Source: Paraspadella gotoi (Eukaryota > Chaetognatha). From it: 64,000 nt of DNA. Positions 1-12,486 of the stretch are shown piece by piece. The stretch is from NCBI GenBank assembly GCA_051294375.1, contig CM119268.1:23148256-23212255 (forward strand). Reading direction: 5' to 3'. The position numbers were made by a program, and so were the translations under genes. Under the pieces are notes generated by a model that did not search any database, was not told where the DNA came from, and saw only the letters and a program-made list of their open reading frames with translations. How positions within the stretch are numbered: the stretch's first letter is position 1; the number at the start of each line of letters is the position of its first letter.

Positions 1-234
1 TCCGTTAGGCTGGGGAGGGGAGAGAGCGAGGGAGGGGAGTGAGAGAGAGGGAGAGGGGAAGAGAGAGAGAAAGGGAGAGGGGGAGAGAGAATAGCAAAAA
101 AAGTTTTTAATTAAGTTTTTGTGTTTTTTTAAGTGTTTAAGTTGTTGTGTTTTTTTAAGTGTATTTCTCGCGGATGTCATATCCAATCGTCTGTTTGGTC
201 TAAAGATAACTAGATCTATTTATATCTAGAGAAG

Positions 235-3200
235 AGGATCAGATGCCGGTTCCATCTCGGCCAATCAGGATCGAGTGATTCCGATTCTGCGACGATCGTC
301 CGATTCTCCGAACCGATTTCACTTTAGGTGAGGCCGAGTCTCCTGCGATGATATCCACGTTTTTTAAAAAAAAATCATAAATTGATAATTAATGATTAAT
401 TAAATAAACAAGTTTCCGATTCTTTGTAGGTTTATGGGGAAGAGAATAAGAGAATGTTTTTAGATTATTAATAGCTTTAGTAGTTCCAATCGGATAATAA
501 AGGCTTCTTCATCTCTATCTCAGTCGTCTTCATCGTCGTTGTTTGTCATCCCCTGTTGTTGTCCTTGTTTTCATTCGTCCTCATCATCCTCGCCGTCGTT
601 CGTCGTCGTCTCGTCCATATCGTCGTCCCCTTTGTCATTCACCACCCCACCACAACGCCACCTGTCCGAATATCTCGAACTGCAGATCAAAGGCTTCTTC
701 AAAGAACGCCGCCCCAGAACGGAAGGAGTCGCCGCGCAGTCGGACAAAGTCCGAGGGTAGCTCGTGTCTGTAGCGGGGAGGTTAAAGAGACGGAATGATA
801 TGTTGAGCGGGGGAGTATAAGGAGCAAGGAGAGGCAGTTTGTGAGAGGGAAGGGGTAAATAGAGAGAAAAGAAAGCTAGTGAGAAGGAGTAATAGAGAAC
901 CTAAAGTAACTAGTGTCTTGGCGGGGAGTTGAGTAGGCTAGAATGACAGTGTGGAGCAGGGAAAGGGGATAATAGAGGAATGACTATGCGAAAGAAAGGA
1001 GTATAGAGAGCAAAGATGAGCTAGTGTCTTGTGGAGCGAGGGGGAAGGGAGTAAATAGAAGGTGCTTAAAAGAAGTGAGCTGAGTTTGGTAGGCAAAGGC
1101 GATAAAAATAGAGGAGCTAAAGGAGTGGGCTCGATCTAGGGAAGCGGAGGGAGGCAAGGAGTAGAGGAGCTTATGTCTGGTGGAGTAGAGGCGTAAATAA
1201 AGGAGAGTAAATTTAGTGTCAGGCAGCAAGAGAGAGAAGACTAGCGAGGATTTATAGGGAGTCAAGAAGAGGAGTTAAAGAAAGAAAGGAAGTTCTGAGA
1301 TTATGTTCAGGCTAACTGCATCGGTCTCATTTTATTTATTTTTGAAATTCTCGGAAATGTAGGAACAAAATTTCACTTAGAGTCGCCTTGTAATCTTTTT
1401 CGTTCACAAATCACCAATTATATTCACGATCAATTGTCGTTAGTTTAACCACCCATTTTAACCACCACCGACCCAATTTTCCCACCCACTCACCCACCCA
1501 CACCTGATGGCCACAGAATCGATTGACTCCGCCTGATCGATCGCCTGACAAAGACCGTCCACGACAGTCGACCACAAAAAAAGCAAATTCCTTCACGGTC
1601 TTCGGAATCTACGCCGGTTGAAACTCGACGTCAAAAACTCATTTGCATATTGTAGTAAGATTACTTTTTGGAACAATTTACGCAGTAGTTTGACAGACAA
1701 TCTAATTTGTGATTATATTCGCGTTAAATTTATTTATATGGGTTAGTTTTAGTTAAAGGTTCCTGGTTTTTTCATATTTAAGTTTGTTTAGTTTATATAT
1801 TTGACTATGACGTTGTACGAGAGATCTTAAAAATATCAACATTAAGAAAACATTTTTTAATGTCTCAGTTGAAATTTAAATTTAAGTTACTCTACAACTT
1901 ATACTTATACATTTTTTATTATTACTATTACATTATACATTATTTTTTGGGCATATATTTTACACTTTTTGTGCATTATACACTTATAATTGTTTAAAAA
2001 ATATATATATATATATTTTTGCATATATATTTTTTATATATTTTTTTTATATATTTTTGTATATTTTTATATTAATGTTTTTGTTCTTAAAACGTTTAAA
2101 ACGCTTTTTAAAACGTTTCTTTTGAAAAAAATTACTTTTAAACACATTAATAATTATAAATTTAAAAAAAAATTGAAAATCGTGTTTTATAATGTTATAA
2201 TGTATTATATATAGTTTTAATAAGTTATGTTTTACACTTTTAACGTTTTTCTACGTTTTTGTTTTTCTTTGTTGTTTTATAATTTTAACTTTTTATATAA
2301 TGTTTTGGTTTAAAAAAAAGCAATAATCACAATAATGCAATAATGTTGTTTTCCTTTTTATACTTTGACAGTTTCTTTTTTACTTTTTCCGGTTTTTATG
2401 ATTTTTACATTTGATCCTTGAACTTCTTGAGCGTTACTTTTTTAGTTTTCTTATGAATTAGTTCACATAACAATTATTAATGATTTTAAAGTTTTACGAC
2501 TTTTGTTTTTTAATGAATTTTAATATTGTGGAAGACGATATGCCGCGAGCAGTTTACCGTCCGTTGCAACACAAGGTCCCGACTTCGATCGGCCGTCCCG
2601 CTTTTACTTGTGTGAATCCAGCAGGGCGCGAATCCGAGTCCTTTGGTTAGGAGGAGCTCGTGCTACTCCGGCGTGCTAGTGCTGCTGATTCTCGGACGAA
2701 GTAGTGGGGTATAAATACTACCACTAAGCAATATGTAGTTTAGTTTACTTGTTTTCCAATCTTTTAACACTGTTTACTGTTTAGGGGATTATGTTAATTG
2801 ACTGTTTTAGGTATTAAATAAAAAAAATATCGTGCAGGACGAAACCTGAAATCAATAATATTTAAAAGCATTGCCGAGGTTTGCTTTATTTAGCATCCTT
2901 AAGAGAGATTTCTCCACGTCGCCTGCCTAAAGTCAGGGGCAAGATAGTTTTATTTAATAATGAATGGAACAATTTTTATATTCGGTTGTGGACCAACTCG
3001 TTAGTTTAGATTCTTTAGATACTTTAGATTTTTTTTTATGTTATCAATGTTTTAGTTTAAGTGTCTTGGAAGTTTATCTTATTCTACACTTTTCACCTTC
3101 GCCTTCGAAAAATCTTCTCGCGCCTTCGGGACTCAACCCTACCATCGAGAGCGTCGCCGAATCAGCGGACCGCACCTTCTCGAAGTCTTTTCGTCCGGAC

Positions 3201-6200
3201 GGCGTCTCGAGACGGCGACCCAAAGCTGCCAAGCGAAGGGGCAACGGCCTTCTCGAAGGTGTCGGGCCAATTTAGCCCCGTGCCACGCATGGGCGTTTGA
3301 AAGGGCTTCTATGTCATCCTGGATTGAGGAAGGTTGATGCAATATGGATTGGGTTGAACAAATTCAATTCTTAAATTCTTAAAGTCTCCACTCTTCCTCT
3401 TCCCTCATAACCTTTTCAAAATTCATACATTTCCTCCCTTCCTTCCCTCTCCCGCCCCTCCTCTCCTTCTCTCCTCCCTCTCTCTCCCCTCTCTTTCTCC
3501 TCCCATCTCCCCTCCCTCTCTCCTCTCTTCCTCCCTGTCACTCCCTCAAACTCCCTCTCTCCCCCTCCTTTTCTCCCTCTCCCTCCCTCTCTCCTCCCTT
3601 ACTCCCTCTCTCTCTTCCTCTTCCTCCTCTCTCTCCTTCCCTCCCGTCTCCTCTCGTACTCCCTCTCCCCTCCCTTCCTCCTCTCCCCTCCCTTCCTCCC
3701 TGCAATATTCATTATCTTCTCGGAACATCTCCCGGATTCAACGCATCCATGGAAAGCGAATGTCCCGACTCGTTGAACGACTCGCGCCGCCTGTTGAATG
3801 GAATGAATGAATGGAATGAGAATGGAAGAATGAATGGAATGAATGAATGAATGAATGAATGAATGGATGATGAATGAATGGAATGAATGAATGGATGAAT
3901 GAATGAAATGAATGAATGGAATGAATGAATGAATGAATGAATGGAATGAATGAATGAAATGAAAAGGAAAGATGATTAATGGATGAATGAATAAATAATT
4001 GAATGAATTGAATGATTTAATTAAAAAATGAAAGATTGAATGAATGAGTGATTGTATTCATGAACAAAAGTGTATGTACGAAATTTTTTAAATGGAACAA
4101 TGAAAAAATAAAATAATGGAATGAATAAATGCTGAATGAAAAAAAAATGAATGAAACATGAATAAATGTTGTAAATAATTTAAANNNNNNNNNNNNNNNN
4201 NNNNNNNNNTTAATTTATATGGGTTAGTTTTAGTTAAAGGTTCCTGGTTTTTTCATATTTAAGTTTGTTTATTTATATATTTGACTATGACGTTGTTACG
4301 AGAGATCTTAAAAATATCAACATTAAGAAAACATTTTTTAATGTCTCAGTTGAAATTTAAATTTAAGTTACTCTAACAACTTATACTTATACATTATTTT
4401 ATTATTACTATTATACATCTATACATTAGTTTTTGGGCATATAATTTTACACTTTTTGTGCATTATACACTTATAATGTTTTTAAAAAAATATATATATA
4501 TAATTTTTGCATATATATTTTTATATATTTTTTTATATATTTTTGTATTATTTTATATTAATGGATTTTTTGTTGTCTTAAAACGCTAACGTTAAAACGT
4601 TTTTTAAACGTTTCTTTTGAAAAAAAATACTTTAACACATTATAATTATAAATTAAAAAAAAAATATCGTGTTTTATAATGTTATAATGTTATATAATGT
4701 TTTAAAAAGTTATGTTTTACACTTTTAACATTTTTCTAATGTTTTTGTTTTCTTTTGTTTTTATATTTTTATATTTTTATATAATGTTTTGGTTAAAAAA
4801 AAGCAATAATCACAATAATGCAATAATGTTGTTTCTCTTTTTATACTCTTGACAGTTTCTTTATTTTTACTTTTTTCCAGGTTTTATTGATTTGTTTACA
4901 TTTTGATCCTTGAACGTTCTTGAACGCGTTACTTTTTTAGTTTCTTATGAATTAGAAGTTCATAAACAATTATTAATGATTTAAAAGTTTTACTGACTTT
5001 TAGTTTTTTAATGAATTGTTGAATATTTGTGGAAGACGATTGTCACGCGGAGCCAGTTTACCGTCCGGTTGCACACCAAGGTCCCGAAGACTTCGTATCG
5101 TGCCGTCCCGCTGTTTACTTGTGTGAATCCAGCAGGGCGCGGGAATCCGAGTCCTTTGGTTAGGATGGAGCTCGTGCTAACTCCGGCGCCATAGAGTGCT
5201 GCTGATTCTTCGGACGAGTAGTGGGGTATTGAAATACTTAAGCACACTAGCAATATTGTAGTTAGTTTTTTACTTGTTTTCCAGTCTGATTTAACATCTG
5301 TTACTGTTTAGATTTATGTTAATTGACTGTTTTTGGTATTAAATAAAAAAAAAAGGAATATCGTGCATGGGCGAAAACCCTGAAATCATAATATTATAAA
5401 GCGTATGCACGAGAGTTTTTGCTTTTATTTAGCATCCTGTACATGAGAGATTCAATCTCCACGAGGTTCGCCTGCCTAAAGTGTCAGGGGCAAAGATAGT
5501 TTATTAAATAATGAATGGAACAATTCTTTATATTCGGTTGTTTTACCAACTCGTTAGTTTGAGATTCTTTAGAATACTTTAGATTTTTTTTTATGTTATC
5601 AATGTTTTAGTTGAAGTGTCTTGAGCAAGAGTTTATCTTATTTGCTACACTTTTCACCTTCGCCTTCGAAAATCTTCTTCGCGCCTTCGGGACTTCAAAC
5701 CCTCCATCGAGAGGCGTCGCCGGAATGCAGCGGACGCACCTTTCTCGAAGTCTTGTCCGGAACGGCGTCTCCGAGACGCGCGGACCCAAAGCTGCCAAGC
5801 GACGGGCACGGCCTTTCTCGAAGGTGCGGCCCAATTTAGCCGTGCCACGGATGGCGTTTGAACAGGGCTTCTATGTCATCCTGGGATGAGGCAAGGTTGA
5901 CTGCAGTTAAGGATTGGGTTGGGAATACAAATTCCAAATAAACTCTTTAAATTTTAGAAGTCTCCACTCTTCCTCTTCCCCTCATATACCTTATTTTCAA
6001 ATTCATACATTTCCTCCGCTTCCTCCCTTCTCCCGCCCCTCCTCTTTCACTTCTCTCCTCCCTCTCTCTTCCCCTCTCTTTCTCCTCCCTCGTCCCCTCA
6101 CCTCTCTTCCTTCTCTTTCCTCCCTGTCACCCTCCCTCAACTCCCTCTCTCTCCCCTTCCTTTTCTTCCCTCTCCCCTCCCTCTCCTCCTCCGCTACATC

Positions 6201-8887
6201 CCATCTCTCTCCCTTTCCTCCCTCTCTCCTCCCTTCCCTGCCCATGTCTCCTCTCAGTACCAATCCCTCGCCCCTCCATTACCTCACCTCTCCCCTCACA
6301 CTTCCATGCCACTGCAATTTACAGTTGATCATTCTCAGAGCACAAATCTCCCAGGAGATTCAACGACATACCTAGGAGAAAGCGAATGTCCACGACTCGT
6401 TAGTTGAACGACTAACGCCGCCAGACCCTGATGAATGAAATGAATAGATAAGGAATGAAGAATGGAAATAGAATGATGGAAATAAGAATGAAAAAATGAA
6501 TAAGGAATGAAATAGAATGGAAAATGATGAATGAATGGAATGAATGAGATGAATGAATGAAATGGGAATGCGAATTAGATGAATGGAATGAATGAATGAA
6601 TGGAAAGGAAAGTATGAAATTAATGAGGATGAATGGAATACAATAATTGAATGAATTGAATTGATGTTATGTTAGAAAAAATGAAAGATGAATTGGATAT
6701 GAGTGATTGTATTCGGATGAACAAAAGTGTATGTACGAAAGTTTATTTAAAATGGAAACAATGAAAAAAAAATAAAATTAATGGAATGAATAAATGGCCT
6801 GAATGAAAAAAAAAATGAATGAAACACCATGAATAAATGCTGCTAAATAATTTTAATGGAAGGAATAAATGGAAATGAACCAGATGGACATTGAACTAGA
6901 TAAATGGAAAAAAAAAAAAAAAAAAATTTGATCAAATGAATTCACGAATTATCGATGGAATTGAATGGATTGAACTAGCAATGAATTAAATAAATGAATT
7001 AACTCGACTGACAGACAGACAGACTGACCTTCATAAACGTACATTCTACCGATGCGCTGTACCTTACTTTTGCGAACTCGAACGATCGACTTCAATTTTC
7101 TCTCAAATTTCGGTATTGATTTCGTTGGATTTTTATAGAGGACGAAATCCCAGAATCGACTGGAGTAAGGGATGAGAAGGGAGGGAGAGAGGGAGCGGAC
7201 GAGAGAGAAGGGATGAGAGAGCAGGGAGAGTGGAAAGAGAGAGAGGCAAGGAAGCGAGAAGAGGGAGAGAGAGAGACGAGAGGGAGGAAGAGATGAATGA
7301 GAGACTGGAGGAGAGAGAAGAGAATGGGAATGAGAGGAGTAAAGAGAAAAAAAAGTAGGAGATGGAGAAGAATAGAGAGAGGATGCGCGATAGAGAGGGA
7401 AAAAATTAAAAGAAAAAATTAAAGAAAGTATTTTTAGACAATTAGGATTTAAAGATCATCTCACCCAGGTAGTATTACCTCGGAGGTCATCATCAATTTC
7501 CGACTTTAAATGTCTCATGTCAATCGTTCAAAAAGCCTTAAAAGGTCTACGTCGGTTGGCACCGCCAGTACATTTCGTGGTTCTTTTTATCCTTGTTCTT
7601 TAACGAGTCATTTACTGAGGTAATTAGTGGGTCATACAGCGGGATCACAATTCAGACTTCAATAATCTTCAAAAAACTTAAAACGGTCTCGATAGATTCG
7701 CATTCAGCGCGCGGAACTCGAAAAAATCGAATTTCGCCAATCGAAACTTGGAAATTCGCTCGATAATTTTTGTATTGAAAATTTTTAAATTTTTTGACTC
7801 AAGGATTCGACTTTGCGTTTTGGAAGTTTGTGGAAAATTCGTTGCTGGAGCGGAGGAGGCAAGGAGTGGAGAGGAGGAAGAGGAGGAGGATGGGGAGGAG
7901 GGAGAGGAAGAGAGGAGAAGTGGGCGGAGGAGGAGGGAGGATGAGGAGGCGAAGAGTAGGATGGAGGAGGAGGAAGAAGTATTGACATAGATCGAACGAA
8001 TAAAGAGAATAACAGAATTTCGACAAAAGAACGAGGTATGGCATTGAAGGACGGACGACGACAAGATGACAAACAACAACTGAAACATGAACAACAAATA
8101 AACAAAATTGAACAACAACAACAAAAATCGAAGAAAAACAAAATGAACAACAACAACAAAAATGAAAGGAAAAACAAAAATGAACAAAGAACAACAAAAA
8201 TGAACAGCAACAACTAAAATTGTACAACAACAGACACACGACTCGCCTTGAGAAAAACTCCCTTGAGTGAATCTCCGTGATAGGAACTTACTCGTTGCTT
8301 TGAGTCGACCATCGACGACTTAATTTGCGAAGATTTCGTCGCGGATTTGCGACGTAGCGGCCGCTTCCTGAATGGAGGAGGTAGGTGGGGAGGAGGAAGA
8401 AGAGGAGGAGAGAGGAGAAAGAGAAGAGAGGAAGGGGAAGAAGAGGAGGAAGGGAAGAAGAGGAAGGAAGAGGGTAAGAACGACGTGAGGAGCGGGCGAC
8501 AAGGAGGAGTAAATAAGAGGAGGGAGAGGAAGGATGAGGAGGAGAGGAGGAAGAAGAGGAGGAGGACAGAAGATGATCAGATCTATGATATCAACTGAAA
8601 ACATTCATGAAGAAAACATCCATGCAAAACTACATTAAAAACCTCACATCATACCGCAGATCAAAGTTTGCATATTACTCCATCACAAAACTTGTTCACT
8701 ATCCCATATCCACTCCATCCCATCCTCGTCTTCAAAACTACATCAAGTGATTCTTTACATTAAACTACATTCAGCAGACTCGACGCTAACTACGATTCAA
8801 TCTCGTTTACCCTCAAAAAATCAAGGACGAAGCAAAGACTCTGGATATTCCGGGCGAAACGAGGCTGCAGTTTCCACGGATGACATT
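235..8887 (-). CDS. HX gene, copies 1 and 2 (composite of two overlapping contigs), unrecognised helical protein
   Basis: I do not recognise this gene. Exons were found by comparing the repeated copies and keeping open segments bounded by splice sites. In sense order: 8887-8811, 8367-8247, 7844-7678, 7159-7029, about 6427-6315, 5880-5658 in the second contig (4210-9397). The first contig (1-4184) gives 3790-3710, 3318-3097, about 2926-2890, 1544-1504, 767-662 and 342-about 235. The contigs overlap in content: 4210 onward repeats 1728 onward. The product is rich in helix-forming residues, with no signal peptide or transmembrane segment seen. Exons here carry 1-base indels relative to copy 3, so a continuous reading frame cannot be read from this copy alone. 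That could be assembly error or real decay. No function can be assigned. Confidence 0.55.
662..767 (-). CDS. HX gene exon with FDLQFEIF motif
   Basis: The exon is bounded by acceptor CTACAG and donor CAG|GTGGCG. The inverted copy at 19772-19893 has CCAG and CAG|GTGGGT at the same places. Both copies share LPSDFV near the start and AFDLQFEIF (SFDLQFEIF in the other) at the end. The opposite strand is also open (YLELQIKGFFKERR), so strand choice rests on the two conserved splice sites and on agreement with the other HX exons. Upstream on the sense strand (770-1270) lies a tandem repeat whose units resemble this acceptor region. Confidence 0.45.
1504..1544 (-). CDS. HX gene 41-nt microexon
   Basis: A short segment lies between acceptor TTTGTCAG and donor CATCAG|GTG. 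It reads AIDQAESIDSVAI. Both splice sites are kept in the inverted copy (19038-19086), while the exon interior has indels there. It is small, so confidence is modest. Confidence 0.4.
2523..2734. mobile_element. About 213-bp TIR-like element, copy 1
   Basis: This GC-richer block sits inside AT-rich intron. It starts ATATTGTGGAAG, and the reverse complement of its end starts ATATTGTAGTGG (copy 3) or ATATTGCTTAGTGG here, giving imperfect short terminal inverted repeats. The same block is at 5022-5256 and 9638-9850. It is missing from the inverted copy, where flanking sequence joins directly near 17360. An internal GCGCGAATCCGAGTCC resembles a B box, so a SINE-like origin is an alternative. The minus strand is open over much of it (RPAGFTQVKAG), so an HX exon cannot be excluded. 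Confidence 0.4.
3420..3709. repeat. CT-rich (polypyrimidine) intron tract
   Basis: CCCTCC/TCTCC-rich tract adjoining the 3710-3790 exon. Equivalents are at 6035-6260 and, as purines, at 15954-16560. No gene is seen in it. Long open frames across it are composition artefacts. Confidence 0.85.
3795..4184. repeat. GAATGAATG microsatellite in HX intron
   Basis: Degenerate (GAAT)n with GGAAT interruptions that runs up to a 25-N gap. Counterparts are at 6425-7000 and 10908-11170, and as TTCA on the inverted copy at 15600-15845. In copy 3 the unit is a fairly regular 13-mer, AATGAATGGAATG. Confidence 0.9.
5022..5256. mobile_element. TIR-like element, copy 2
   Basis: Same element as at 2523-2734 with scattered single-base insertions. 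The ends ATATTTGTGG and CAATAT are retained. Confidence 0.35.
7029..7159 (-). CDS. HX gene exon, basic helical segment
   Basis: The acceptor CTCCAG is followed by an exon seen in copies 2, 3 (partly in a gap) and 4. The consensus product begins SILGFVLYKEIPTKSKAENL, continues through a lysine/arginine-rich helix and ends VAKRTAIGEVVMK. The donor is ATGAAG|GTCAGT in this copy. Indels break the frame in copy 2, but the consensus of the copies is open across the whole exon with phase-0 ends. No family recognised. Confidence 0.5.
8811..8887 (-). CDS. HX gene putative first coding exon
   Basis: The acceptor CGCCAG at 8893-8888 is followed closely by an ATG. The consensus with the inverted copy (13331-13414) starts MSSVETAASFRPEYQS. 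Both copies end at a donor-like GT (GTAAAC here, GTAGAG in the other). The ATG directly behind an acceptor suggests a 5'-UTR intron just upstream, although an internal exon is also possible. Reading frame differs by single-base indels between the copies. Confidence 0.4.
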
Positions 8888-9637
8888 CTGGCGGAAGGAA
8901 AAGGGGAATTAATAAAAAACGACAAACGTCCTTAATCTTGACTAAAACCTTCGATCACTGGAGTAGTACTATATTCAATATTACCCCAGGCATTTTAATG
9001 AATAAAATAGGCAATAATAAGCGGATTTAAATAAAGTTAGTTACGTAAGGAAAAGAAAAATTAAATCCATCCATCGCATCCAATAGTATCACATCAATCA
9101 ATTCTAAAAATCAAGTCAATAAATAGCAAGTTAATCAATCAATCCATAGTTATCAATCGAAATAATTATTTTATTCAATCTACCAATCAATCTCATCAAT
9201 AAAAAACCAATGAACCCGTCTCCGCCACAATCTATACCCAGTACGGCCTGAATCTGCCCAATATTACTTTCTGCTCATCTATGCCATTCTTCTTCTCCCT
9301 CCTCTTCTCCTCTTTGCCCTCCCCCTACTCTTCCTCCCTCGCCTCCCCCCCCCCTCTCTTTCCTCCCTCCCTCCCGTCGCCCCTTCATTCTCTCTCTNNN
9401 NNNNNNNNNNNNNNNNNNNNNNATACTTGACAGTTTTCGTTTTTTACTTTTTCCGGTTTTATTATTTTCACATTTGATCCTTGAACGTTATTGAACGTTA
9501 TTTTTTATTTTTTCTTATGAAAATTTGCNNNNNNNNNNACGTTCTTGAACGTTACTTTTTATAGTTTCTTATGAATTAGTTCATAACAATTATTAATGAT
9601 TTTAAACGTTACTGACTTTTGTTTTTAATGAATTTTA

Positions 9638-9850
9638 ATATTGTGGAAGACGATGCCGCGAGCAGTTTACCGTCCGTTGCACACAAGGTCCCGAACTTCG
9701 GATCGGGCCGTCCCGCTTTTACTTGTGTGAATCCAGCAGGGCGCGAATCCGAGTCCTTTGGGTTAGGAGGAGCTCGTGCTACCTCCGGCGCCATAGGTGC
9801 TGCTGATTCTCGGACGAGTAGTGGGGTATGAAATACTACCACTACAATAT
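9638..9850. mobile_element. TIR-like element, copy 3 (cleanest)
   Basis: The cleanest copy, 213 bp, from ATATTGTGGAAG to CCACTACAATAT. One frame on each strand stays open through it, which is common in GC-rich short elements and is not enough to call a gene. Confidence 0.4.
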
Positions 9851-10203
9851 GTAGTTTAGTTTTTACTTGTTTTCCAGTCTTTTACACTGTTACTGTTTAG
9901 GATTATGTTAATACTGTTTTTGGTATTAAATAAAAAAAAAATATCGTGCAGGCGAAACCCTGAAATCATAATATTTAAAAGCTTGCAGGGTTTTGCTTTT
10001 TTAGCATCCTGTAAGAGAGATTATCTCACGGTCGCCTGCCTAAAGTCAGGGGCAAGATAGTTTATTTAATAAATGAATGAACAATTTTTATATTGGTTGT
10101 ACCAACTTCGTAGTTTAGATTCTTTAGATACTTTAGATTTTTTTTTATGTTATCAATGTTTTAGTTAATGTCTTGGAGTTTATCTTATTGCTACACTTTT
10201 CAC

Positions 10204-10414
10204 CTTCGCCTTCGAAAATCTTCTTCGCGCCTTCGGGACTCAACCCTCCATCGAGAGCGTCGCCGATGCAGCGGCGCACCTTCTCGAAGTCTTTCGTCCG
10301 GACGGCGTCTCCGAGACGGCGACCCAAAGCTGCCAAGCGGGGCACGGCCTTCTCGAGGGTCGGGCCCAATTTAGCCCGTGCCACGATGGCGTTTGAAAGG
10401 GCTTCTATGTCATC
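10204..10414 (-). CDS. HX gene largest exon, copy 3 (intact)
   Basis: A 211-nt exon between acceptor CAATCCAG (after a CCCTTCCTC tract) and donor GGCGAAG|GTGAAAAG. It encodes 70 residues plus one base, starting DDIEALSNAIVARAKLGPTL and ending EGAKKIFEGE. The charge and hydrophobic pattern suggests amphipathic helices. The frame stays open upstream past the acceptor toward a gap (10528-10783), including MNFEKVMEGKRKSGDFKN, so the exon could start earlier. Copies at 3097-3318, 5658-5880 and 16717-16952 have the same ends but carry indels. The inverted copy has the stronger donor ACAG|GTGAGA. No recognised domain. Confidence 0.65.
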
Positions 10415-10807
10415 CTGGATTGAGGAAGGGTTGATGCAGTTGGATTGGGTTGCGACAAATTCAATTCTTAAATTCTTAAAGTCTCCACTCTTCCTCTTCC
10501 CCTCCATAACCTTTTCAAAATTCATACNNNNNNNNNNNNNNNNNNNNNNNNNNNNNNNNNNNNNNNNNNNNNNNNNNNNNNNNNNNNNNNNNNNNNNNNN
10601 NNNNNNNNNNNNNNNNNNNNNNNNNNNNNNNNNNNNNNNNNNNNNNNNNNNNNNNNNNNNNNNNNNNNNNNNNNNNNNNNNNNNNNNNNNNNNNNNNNNN
10701 NNNNNNNNNNNNNNNNNNNNNNNNNNNNNNNNNNNNNNNNNNNNNNNNNNNNNNNNNNNNNNNNNNNNNNNNNNNNNNNNNNNCCTCCCTCTCCCCTCCC
10801 TTCCTCC

Positions 10808-10900
10808 CTGCAAATTCATTATCTTCTCGGCAACATCTCCCGGATTCAACGCATCCATAGGAGAAGCGAATGTCCCGACTCGTTGAACGACTCGCGCCGC
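10808..10900 (-). CDS. HX gene exon, copy 3, 31 codons
   Basis: The acceptor TTCAACAG is followed by exactly 31 open codons reading AARVVQRVGTFASPMDALNP and on to AEKIMNLQ. The sequence following on the sense strand is CAG then GGAGGAAGG, with no GT or GC donor in any copy. Either the exon extends into the purine tract or the donor is unusual or misassembled. Copies are at 3710-3790, about 6315-6427 and 15852-15953. Confidence 0.55.
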
Positions 10901-10907
10901 CTGTTGA

Positions 10908-11170
10908 ATGGAATGAATGAATGGAATGAATGAATGGAATGAATGAATGGAATGAATGAATGGAATGAATGAATGGAATGAATGAATGGAATGAATGAAT
11001 GAATGGAATGAATGAATGAATGGAATGAATGAATGAATGGAATGAATGAATGAATGGAATGAATGAATGGAATGAATGAAAGGAAAGGATGAATTAATGA
11101 CTGAATGGAATGGAATGAAAAGAAAAATGAATGAATGAATGAATAAATAATTGAATGAATTGAATGATTT
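10908..11170. repeat. 13-bp AATGAATGGAATG tandem array
   Basis: A regular 13-mer array in copy 3, merging into simple GAAT repeats. It lies immediately upstream (sense) of the acceptor of the 10808-10900 exon. Confidence 0.9.
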
Positions 11171-11481
11171 AATTAAAAAATGAAAGATTGAATGAATGAG
11201 TGATTGTATTCATGAACAAAAGTGTATGTACGAAAGTTTATTTAAATGGAACAATGAAAAAAATAAAATAATGAATGAATAAATGCCTGAATGAAAAAAA
11301 ATGAATGAAAACATGAATAAATGTGTAAATAATTTAATGAAGGAATAAATGAATGAACCAATGAATGAACTAATAAATGGAAAAATAACAAAAATATTAA
11401 TTGATCAATGAATTCATGAATTCATGAATGAATGGATGAACTAATGAATTAATAAATGAATAAATCGACGAACAGATCGAC

Positions 11482-11518
11482 CTTCATAACGACTTCTCCG
11501 ATCGCTGTCCTCTTTGCG
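11482..11518 (-). CDS. HX gene basic exon, copy 3, truncated by gap
   Basis: Only the end of this exon, AKRTAIGEVVMK, is visible before donor ATGAAG|GTCGAT. The rest lies in the 11519-11800 gap. The full exon is in copies 2 (7029-7159) and 4 (15097-about 15225). Confidence 0.5.
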
Positions 11519-12032
11519 NNNNNNNNNNNNNNNNNNNNNNNNNNNNNNNNNNNNNNNNNNNNNNNNNNNNNNNNNNNNNNNNNNNNNNNNNNNNNNNNNN
11601 NNNNNNNNNNNNNNNNNNNNNNNNNNNNNNNNNNNNNNNNNNNNNNNNNNNNNNNNNNNNNNNNNNNNNNNNNNNNNNNNNNNNNNNNNNNNNNNNNNNN
11701 NNNNNNNNNNNNNNNNNNNNNNNNNNNNNNNNNNNNNNNNNNNNNNNNNNNNNNNNNNNNNNNNNNNNNNNNNNNNNNNNNNNNNNNNNNNNNNNNNNNN
11801 AAAGAAAGAAAGTATTTTAACAAAGGGATTAAAGTCATTCACCCGGTAGTTTACCTGGTCATCATCATTTCCGACTTAAATTCTCATGTCAATCTTCAAA
11901 AAACCTTAAAAGTCTCGTCGTTGGCACCGAGTCATTTCGTGGTCTTTTATCCTGTCTTTAACGAGTCATTTACTGGGTAATTTAGTGGGTCATACAGCGG
12001 GTCACATTCACGACTTCAAATCTTCAAAAAAC

Positions 12033-12173
12033 CTTAAAAGTCTCGTAATTCGCTTCAGCCGCGACTCGATCGAATTTCGCCATCGACTTGAAATTCGTCG
12101 ATAATTTTTGTTGAAAATTTGAAATTTTTTGACTCAAGGATTCGATTTGCGTTTGAAGTTTGGAAAATTCTTG
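12033..12173 (-). CDS. HX gene coiled-coil exon, copy 3 (intact)
   Basis: A 141-nt exon of exactly 47 codons, phase 0 at both ends. The acceptor CCTCCAG is preceded by a long CCTCCT tract and the donor is TTTAAG|GTTTTT. The product starts QEFSKLQTQIESLSQKISNF, with leucine/isoleucine at heptad spacing typical of a coiled coil, and ends EANYETFK. Orthologous exons at 7678-7844 and 14481-14636 share both splice sites but have indels. This exon is the best evidence that HX is a real spliced gene. Confidence 0.65.
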
Positions 12174-12486
12174 CTGGAGGGAGGAGGAGGAGGGAGAGGA
12201 GGAAGAGGAGGAGGAGGGGGAGGAGGAAGAGGAGGAGGAGAAGTGGGCGGAGGAGGAGGGAGGATGAGGGGAGGAAGAGGAGGAGGAGGAGGAGGAAGAA
12301 GATGAATAGATGACGAATAAAAATAACAAATTCGACAAAGACGAGGATGATGAAGACGACGACGACGATGACAACAACAACGAAAATGAACAACAAAAAC
12401 AAAAATGAACAACAACAACAAAAATGAAGAAAAACAAAAATGAACAACAACAACTAAAATGAACAACAACAATAACAACGACTCGC

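Noticed and set aside
662-767. Opposite-strand reading YLELQIKGFFKERR
   Set aside because: Open and coding-like, but the opposite strand has conserved acceptor and donor sites in two copies and agrees with the direction of the other HX exons. Kept as an alternative, not called.
11514-11849. Open frames through N runs (also 45679-46982, 53772-54365, 29853-30644)
   Set aside because: They are open only because the gap has no sequence.
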